64,000 nucleotides of DNA from Rhipidocladum racemiflorum (taxonomy: Eukaryota > Streptophyta > Magnoliopsida > Poales > Poaceae). The stretch is from contig CM070590.1 in NCBI GenBank assembly GCA_036346355.1, positions 45,479,749 to 45,543,748 on the forward strand, read 5' to 3'. The notes below the pieces were generated by a model, which was not told the origin of the DNA, did no database searches, and worked only from the letters and a program-made list of their open reading frames with translations. Below, piece after piece: positions 56,563 through 64,000 of the stretch. Numbering within the stretch: the first letter of the stretch is position 1; each line of letters starts with the position of its first letter. The translations under genes and the position numbers were made by a program.

Positions 56563-59500
56563 ATGGTGAATACCCGTGGAAACTTTGGAAGCAATAGGAG
56601 TGGTTCTCGCCCAGCAGAAAACCCCAATGATGGAGCACCAGCACCGCCAGTTGATATGCAGAATTTTGGAGCATTTCTTGCTGCTCAGACTCAATTGATG
56701 CATGCTATGATGCAACAAATGCAGCACGTCACTGCTCAGGCCACAGCCAATCAAGTTAATCAGGGACCACGCCAGAATACAAGACTATCCGAGTTCATGA
56801 GAACTCACCCACCCACTTTCTCTGGGAATGCCAATCCATTGGAGGCCGATGATTGGTTAAGATCAATCGAGAGGAAGCTACACATAGCTCAATGCATAGG
56901 GAATGAGAAGGTACTCTACGCTTCTCATCAGTTGGAAGGAACAAATTACGAATGGTGGGAGAACTTCGTACACGCAAGAGAACCCTCAAGATATCACTTG
57001 GGAAGAGTTCACACCGCATTCCGGCAAGATCACGTGCTGAAGGAATCATGGACCTTAAGAAGGAGGAGTTCAGAGCATCGAAGCAAGGTAATCACCAAAG
57101 TGGTCGACTACCCGAACAAGTTCACACAGCCTAGCACGCCACGCTTTGAGGATGTAGCGACAGATAAATCCGCATACCTCGTTTTATGAAGGGACTCAAC
57201 TCAGGATTGCAAGTAGGATTGATCACCCACACCTTTCCAGATTTCCAAGAGTTGGTGAATAAGGCGCTTATTCTTGAGGACAAGCGCAAGGAACTGGATG
57301 AGAACCGAAGCGCAGGATGCAACAAAGAAGGATCACGCCAGGGAACGCATAAATACCGAGAGTTGCACCGAATCAATTCTTGATTCCAACCACGAGAATG
57401 CAACAAGGACACCATCCCAAAGCACCAAGACCTGTCAACCGTAACTACTGCACTTAGCCCCGCTAGAAACGCTACCCCAGCAACAAGAAGGAACAGTGAG
57501 ACGCCGCTACAATCGCAACGAGCCAGACACTTTGCCAACGATTGTCCAAAGAAGACAGCAGAGGCGACCCGATTCGCTTCAATCTAGGAACCACCCCAGC
57601 TAGGACGCCAAAGATCAGAGCCACACCCTGCACCGTGGTGAGAGGCCGAGTCAACCATGTCACCGCAGATGCACCTGCAGAATGCTACGGATGTCGATCT
57701 TGGGTAAGTTACTTGTTAACTCGATACTGCTTGATTTTGTTTGATTCTGGAGCTTCGCATTCGTTTGTTTCGCAAGGCTTTGCTACTAGAAACAATTTGA
57801 GGATTGCAAGACTTAAGTGCATGCTTTTAGTTCAAACCCCTGGTTCCGAACTCCGAACGAAAGTAGGATGTTCCGGGGTGAGAATACTAATAGATGGAAT
57901 AGAGTTCCTAGCAAACCTTATAATTTTGGAGACCCAGACCTTAGACGTCATATTGGGAATGGATTGGTTATCCAAGCACAAGGCCGTATTGGATTGTGGA
58001 CGAAGGACTATCTCAGTTGAGAGCCCGTGTGGGAAGAAAGTGGAATTTCAAGCCACTGCAGTTAGAGATGGACAGTTGATGGTTAACAGTACCAAGGCAA
58101 TCAGCATAGAGGATGTCCCAAAGAGTGAATGAGTACCCGATGTTTTTCCGAAGATCTACTCCGGTATGCCGCTGACAGGACATAGAGTTTGTGATAGAGC
58201 TTGTACCTGCACAAAGACCGATAGCAAAGAGACCCTATCGGATGTCTACCGAGGAGTTGGTAGAAATGAAGAAACAGCTAGAAGAGTTAATGGAGAAAGG
58301 ATTTATCAGACCGAGTTCGGCCGTGGGGAGCACCAGCTTTGTTTGTCAAGAAGAAGGGCGGGAGTTTCGGGATGTGCATCGACTACCGTGCACTCAATGA
58401 AGTCACCGTGAAGAATAAGTATCCGCTACCCAGGATTGATGATTTGTTTGATCACCGAGAGGAGCCGGAGTTTTCTCCAAGATTGATCCGAGATCGGGAT
58501 ATCATCGATTGAAGATCCGATCGAGGATATTCAAGATCGCATTCTCATCAAGATATGGACATTACGAGTTTACTGACTATGTCCTTTGGATCGATTTAAT
58601 GCGCCCGGCTTATTTCATGAATATGATGAATAAGGTGTTCATGGAATATTTGGACAAGTTTGTCGTCGTGTTCATAGACGATATCCTAATCTACTCCAAG
58701 ACAGAGGATGAACATGCCGAACACTTAAGGCGAGTTTTGGAAAAGCCGAGGAACAGCAACTTTTCGCCAAGTTCAGCAAGTGTGATTTTTGGAAGGACAA
58801 GGTGGAGTTTCTTGGACATGTAATGACCAGAAGGAGTCGCCAGTAGATCCAAGCAAAGTAGAAGCTGTGTTACATTGGGAGCACCAAGGCTGTGACCAGA
58901 TTCGGAGTTTCCTTGGAATGGCAGGATAATACCGCCGTTTCATTGAAGGCTTCTCGACAAATGCGAAACCTCTTACGCAATTTCTGAAGAAGGAAAAGAA
59001 GTTTGCATGGACGCCAGAATGTGAGAAAGGATTTCAGGAGCTGAAGAAGCGATTGACATCAGCACCGGTGTTAGTTCTACCGGATGTTGCTCAAAGCTTC
59101 GATATTTATTGTGACGCATCGCGCCAAGGACTTGGATGCGTGCTGATGCAGAATGGAAAGGTCGTCGCTTATGCATCAAGGCAGTTGAGGCCGCATGAGG
59201 AGAATTATCCGACACATGACTTAGAGTTAGCTGCCGTAGTGCATGCCTTGAAGATATGGCGTCACTATCTGATTGGAAACAGATGTGAAGTATATACGGA
59301 TCATAAGAGCCTTAAGTACATATTCACCCAGTCGGATCTGAATATGAGGCAGAGGAGATGGTTAGAGTTGATCAAGGACTATAATGTTGGAATCCATTAC
59401 CATCCCGGGAAGGCCAACGTAGTAGCCGATGCTTTGAGTCGGAAAAGCCATACCGTGAGTACGTTGCTAGCCACAAGTCAGGATGGGTTATGTGAGGATT

Positions 59501-60986
59501 TTCAGAAAATGAAGATTGAGGTAGTACCTAGCGGATTCTTGGCCGCATTAGAAGTAAAGCCTACCCTAGAGGATCAGATCCGAGAAGGACAGAAGAATGA
59601 TGACAAGATCCGCAGGATTAAATCCATCAAGGAGGAAGGCAAGGCAGAGGACTTCAAGTTGGATGAGCAAGGCACGTTGTGGATGAAGGATCGCATTTGT
59701 GTGCCTAACAAAAGGAGTTAAAGCAAGCGATTCGGAGGAAGCCCATGACTCAAGTACTCAATTCATCCTCGAAGCGCCAAGATGTATCGAGGATCGAAGG
59801 AGAGATTGGTGGCCGAGTATGAAACGGGAAGTTGCCGAGCATGTTGCATTGTGCGGCGTATGCCGGAGAGTCAAGGCAATGCATCGAGACCACGGGATTG
59901 CTACAACCGCTGAAAATACGAGTGGAAGTGGGAGGAAATCGGAATGGATTTCATTACCGGTTTGTCAAGACTCAAGGAGGTTATGACTCCATATGGGTTA
60001 TAGTGGATCGCTTGACTAAAGTAGCCCATTTTATCCCGTGAAGACCACTTACTCGGAGATAAATTAGCGTAATTGTACATGATCAGGATTGTCTGTTTGC
60101 ACGGAGTGCCAAAGAGGATCAGATGTCAGACAGAGGTACCCAATTTACCTCAAGGTTACGGAATAAGTTGCATGAAGCCATGGGAACCCGTTTGAACTTC
60201 AAGATACCTTATCATCCATGCACGGATGGACAGACCGAAAGAGTCAACCAGATTCTGGAGGATATGTTGAGAGCTTGTGCATTAGCTTATGCTACCTCTT
60301 GGGATAAGAGTTTACCGTATGCCGAGTTTAGTTACAACAATAGTTATCAGGCTAGTTTACAGATGTCACCTTTTGAGGCACTGTATGGTCGACTGGCCTG
60401 ACGCCATTGAATTGGAATGAGACCGGCGAGCGCCGTGTCTTGGACTGATATTCTTCAAGAGGTTGAAGAGCGGTCGCCATGATTAGGGAAAGATTGAAGA
60501 TCGCCCAATCTCGGCAGAAGAGTTATCTTGACAATCGTCGCCGAGATTTGAGTTTTGAACGAAGACTTTGTATACCTCAGAGTTACGCCTCTCAGGGGAG
60601 TTAAGAGGTTCCATGCCAAAGGGAAACTTGCACCCCGTTATGTTGGACCATTTAAGATTTTGAGTCGCAGAGGCGAGGTTGCTTACCAGCTGGAGTTGCC
60701 ACAATCGTTGGCAGGAGTGCATGATGTTTTCCATGTGTCTCAGTTGAAGAAGTGCCTCCGAGTTCCTGAGGAACAGACACCGTTAGAATCAATTGAGTTG
60801 CAAGAGGATTTGACTTATAAGGAGTATCCCGTGAGGATTCTAGACACAATGGATCGAGAAACCAGAAATAAGTCAACCCGTTTTTGTAGAGTTCAGTGGA
60901 GCAACCATGAGGAAAGCGAAGCGACTTGGGAGCGCGAAGAGGATTTGAAGAAAGAGTTTCCAAACCTATTCCGTAGTGAGCCCTGA
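56563..60986 (+). pseudogene. gag-pol: gag-pol of E1 with chromodomain, many frameshifts
   Basis: The start is ATG 56563 (MVNTRGNFG). Gag is open to 57189 (SGNANPLEADDWLRSIERKL, YEWWENF) and continues with HTFPDFQELVNKALILED. The CCHC knuckle near 57503-57555 is degenerate. Protease DSGASHSFVSQGF is at about 57743. RT spans about 58190-58830, with CIDYRALNE-type sequence out of frame and FIDDIL at 58671-58688. RNase H: FDIYCDASRQGLGC at about 59098. Integrase: VDRLTKVAHFIP at about 60003, DRGTQFTS at about 60126, and DGQTERVNQILEDML at about 60225, which contains the catalytic Glu. Chromodomain-type end: VQWSNHEESEATWEREEDL to stop 60986. It is the Ty3/gypsy polyprotein, here broken by at least eight frameshifts. 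Confidence 0.92.
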
Positions 60987-61006
60987 ATCTCGGGGACGAG
61001 ATTCTA

Positions 61007-61022
61007 TTAAGGGGGGGAGGTT
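61007..61022 (+). other. polypurine tract of E1
   Basis: TTAAGGGGGGGAGGTT directly before the 3' LTR. Confidence 0.85.
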
Positions 61023-64000
61023 TGTAACACCCCAAAATTTTGCTTTTCTTGAATTCATGTGTGATTTGGCACTTTGGTGAATTTTTGGAATTTTCTGGAA
61101 TTTATTTGGATTTATTTGGAATTTATTTGAATTTATTCCATTTTGAAATAATTAAAGAATTTAATTTTGCAAATAAAATTTTGTTGGAAATATTTTATTT
61201 GAGTCCAAAATGATCCAAAGTATTTTCCAGAATTTTTCCGAATTTTTCAGTCATTTGCTATTTTTAATGAATTAAATGAATTATCGGGAATTATTTTAAA
61301 TATTAAATCGCTGGAAATTCAACTCGGGTCAAATCGTGTTCATCCGACCGAAGTCGGACTCGAGTCCGACCGAGCCGATTGACTTCGATCAAACCAGCTC
61401 AAAACCCTAATCAATCCCAACCGTTGGATCAAGATCCAGCGGCCGAGATCCGCCTGCACGGTTCGAGCCGTATCCGCCCGGATCCGATCGCGCCCGTCGA
61501 TCGTGGCCGTTGATCGTGCCACGTGGACGGCCAGGCGTCGTCGTCTCCGCCGAGACCGAAGCCGGACTCCGCCGCGCGTTCGCCGTGGGAAACTAGGTTT
61601 CCGTGTCCCGCGCGGACGCCGAGGCTATTTAAAGCGTGAGACGTCCCCCGAGGTTGCCCTCATCTTTGCGCACCCGTTCCCCCGAGCCATCTCGCCTGAG
61701 CCGCCGTCAGTTGCCGTGCGAGCTCGCCGTAGTTGGAGGAAGTGACCGCCGCGGTTTTGCTCGATTCCGCCGTCCGTCGTCCTTCCGCCGAAGGAGCCCA
61801 GATCCGGAACCACCGTGACGAGACGCACCCGAAGGAAGGATTCATCTCGCCGGAGCAACCCCGAAACGCCGTCGGGCTCGTCATCGTTCTCGTCTCCGGT
61901 GCCCAAGCCTCGCCGCGCCATCGCCGGACTTCGCGAGCTCGGTGAACCGTCGGATCTAGATCGGACGGTTGAGGTGAGTTCACGTGTCCCCAACCCGATT
62001 GGATGCGACCGTTGGATCAAGATCCAACGGTTCACAATTGCCACGTGCCGGAGTAGTGTTATTATAGGATTAGATCTGGACCGTCCGATCTAAATCGAAC
62101 GGCCCACGATCAACAAGTAGTTTCAACGTGTTAACCCTGGATCTAATCCGCGCCGTTGATTTTCAAACCAACGGTCGTGATTGCGCCACGTGTCGGGAAG
62201 TTGGACCGACGCGTCGGTCGTCGCTGCTGGCGCGTAGTGGTCACCGACACGCGGGCCCGCGTGTCGGCCGATCGCACCGTGGACGTCACCCATGACGTCA
62301 CGATGGGTCCTACATGTCAAGACTGCGGGCCGAGTCCCCGCCGACGTCGCCGATGACGTCACCCGAGTGGTCCCACATGTCGGGCCTCACGTAGAGTCGT
62401 GGACCGAGTCCACATGAGACCCGAGCCGAACGTGGACCGAGTCTATGGACCTACCGACGCCAGCCAACCAATCAGGAGCCGACACGTGTCCATGCCGACG
62501 CAATAATTAATTTAATAAAAAGAAAAATGATTTATTAATTCGAATAATGATTTCAGATTTTGTTTCAAACTTCAAACGCTTATAACTTTTGCGTTTCAAC
62601 TCCGATTTGAGTGATTCAAATTTCTAAATTTGTATAAAATTCAGATCTACTCAAATATGAATTTTATTTAATTTTTGGACTAAAGTTTTTCTCTGTAATA
62701 TTATTTAATTGATTATTTAAACTTTAATAAATCATAACTTTTGCATTTTAACTCCGATTTGAACGATTCCAGTTTCTAAAAATCCAGAAAATTATGTTCT
62801 CTCTGTTTATGGTTTTTATTTGGAGTTTTGGGATGTTTTTGCCTATTGTTTATTTGTGTATTGCTATTTGCACGCTTTACGAGTAGACGTTGAAGTGCCG
62901 GAAGGATTCGAAGGAGAAGTGTTGACTCAGGATCCAACTCAAGACCAAGAGCAAGTACTTTTGAAGGCAAGTTGTGCTTTGACCATGTTGATCCTGTTTG
63001 AAATCTATTTTGATTTAAACTATTGCATGCTAGTTCAATTAGAAAAATACTTTGTTTAAACACAGGGGTTAGATAAATACCAATTTGCTATATGACACCT
63101 GGATTACTTCAGTATGTGCCATGACCCTTTGTCACCCGAGTTGTGGTTTACTAGTTGGACATTATTAAATTGCCAACATGGGTTTAGACCGTTGTAGTAT
63201 ACTGCTTAGACCTGCTACGTGCTCATGACATGGTTTTGGACAATCAAATGTTAATCTTGACTTAATGATATATTGAACCTGTTTTGGAAAAGTATCATGT
63301 GATGTTGATGGCACGTGGTGCATGGTAATCAAGCGGGGTTTGATAAACGGTTTTCCGACGGGCATGTGGCAAGAGTAATCAGGTGGGCAGTTGTGGCATT
63401 GGGAATGTTGATTTGGTTCTTGGGTAGTCTTGCCCTGGTCACTCTAAGGACTTAACCTTGCAAGCCTTTGAACTGGGTCATACTTGCAACCACATGGTTG
63501 GAATGGGGCGGCCTTAGCCGACTAAGTCGCTAAGGACTCACTTGTGGAGCCTCAGGGTGTCGATTACACCGTTTGTGTGATTGTGCGGGAGGCGTATCGT
63601 GGCTGTGGCCGAGATACCCATCTAACGGTGTGTTGGTCCCATACTTCGCCTTGGCTAAGGGAAGGGATGGTGTAGAGCACGAACCTGAGAGGACCACTGT
63701 GTTGTTTGAGGCTTAGAAAGGCTTTGTTACGGGAACTCGCCTTTGTGGTGTTTGACTGTATCTTGTGGGTAAAGTGCATAACCTCTGCAGAGTGTGGAAT
63801 CTATTTAAATAGCCGAGTCCACGGTACTGGACAATGCTCGGGAATTACAGTCAAGGGTTAGATTTTCTCAAAAATAACTTTGGTTTGAAAGGTTGGGTTG
63901 GTTTAATAATGGAGGTGATGGAAATGTGGTTTAGGATGGGGAAAATGTTTATTAAACTTCTTGAAAAGTTATTCATGCTTTACTTATTTCTACTGCTTTC
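61023..64000 (+). repeat. 3' LTR of E1, incomplete at window end
   Basis: The first 2978 bp of the LTR, aligned with 51865 onward. It includes a TATA box at 61624, five palindromes at 61421-62175, block A of the small ORF (62884-62966), the GC donor at 62967 and most of the intron-like segment. The remaining ~0.5 kb lies outside. Confidence 0.93.

Larger units (their letters stand above)
51865..64000 (+). mobile_element. Tekay-like Ty3/gypsy chromovirus E1, 3' LTR cut by window
   Basis: 5' LTR 51865-55350, internal region 55351-61022, 3' LTR from 61023 and still incomplete at 64000. It is inserted in the CACTA-A transposase after GCACCGGTAA. GGTAA (51860-51864) is the likely target duplication, but the other copy is outside the window. 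RT-RH-INT order and a C-terminal chromodomain define a chromovirus; the Tekay/Del assignment is by motif and LTR size. Confidence 0.93.

Noticed and set aside
1..64000. tRNA, rRNA or intact host genes
   Set aside because: I saw no cloverleaf, rRNA-like sequence or host coding region outside transposable elements; a covariance-model scan would be needed to exclude small RNAs.

Overview
This window is repetitive nuclear DNA of a flowering plant, most likely a grass or another monocot. I infer this from the long-LTR Tekay-type Ty3/gypsy chromoviruses, the Sirevirus-type copia element, the En/Spm (CACTA) transposons and the GC-rich leaders next to AT-rich blocks. I see no intact host gene, tRNA or rRNA. 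Essentially every base lies in a transposable element, and nearly every coding region carries frameshifts.

Layout. (1) 1-3104: plus-strand 3' LTR of a Tekay-like element (E0) that starts before the window and is inserted in E3. (2) 3105-6036: minus-strand gag/PR/partial RT and leader ORF of an older relative (E3). Its short 5' LTR is 6037-7649 plus 20326-20941, split by E2. (3) 7650-20320: complete minus-strand Tekay-like element E2, with 3.5 kb LTRs and target duplication GTGCG. (4) 20942-21720: a diverged plus-strand LTR fragment. (5) 21721 to beyond 64000: CACTA-A, a host for later insertions. Its transposase gene is split into 24658-24996, 41416-41456 and 50371-51864.

Inside CACTA-A sit three LTR elements. 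The Sirevirus-like copia C (24997-41415) contains CACTA-B (29819-37045, target duplication TAG), which interrupts the copia pol gene without changing its frame. LTR-F (41457-50365, target duplication ATAGG) has 2.4 kb LTRs and no recognisable protein, so it is probably non-autonomous. The Tekay-like E1 (51865 to beyond the window) has a complete 5' LTR and internal region and a 3' LTR cut by the window end.

Points that stand out: a small split reading frame with a GC-AG intron-like segment inside the Tekay-like LTRs, and one LTR lacking nearly that segment; a leader ORF between the 5' LTR and gag in all three internal regions; a ~190 bp foldback about 100 bp before the transposase start in both CACTA elements; a cluster of CATGCA (RY) motifs upstream of the TATA box in the copia LTR; and differences between LTR pairs concentrated at CAG/CTG sites, which suggests either a sequencing artefact at methylated CHG sites or a real CHG effect. 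Coding regions should therefore be read as approximate domain spans.
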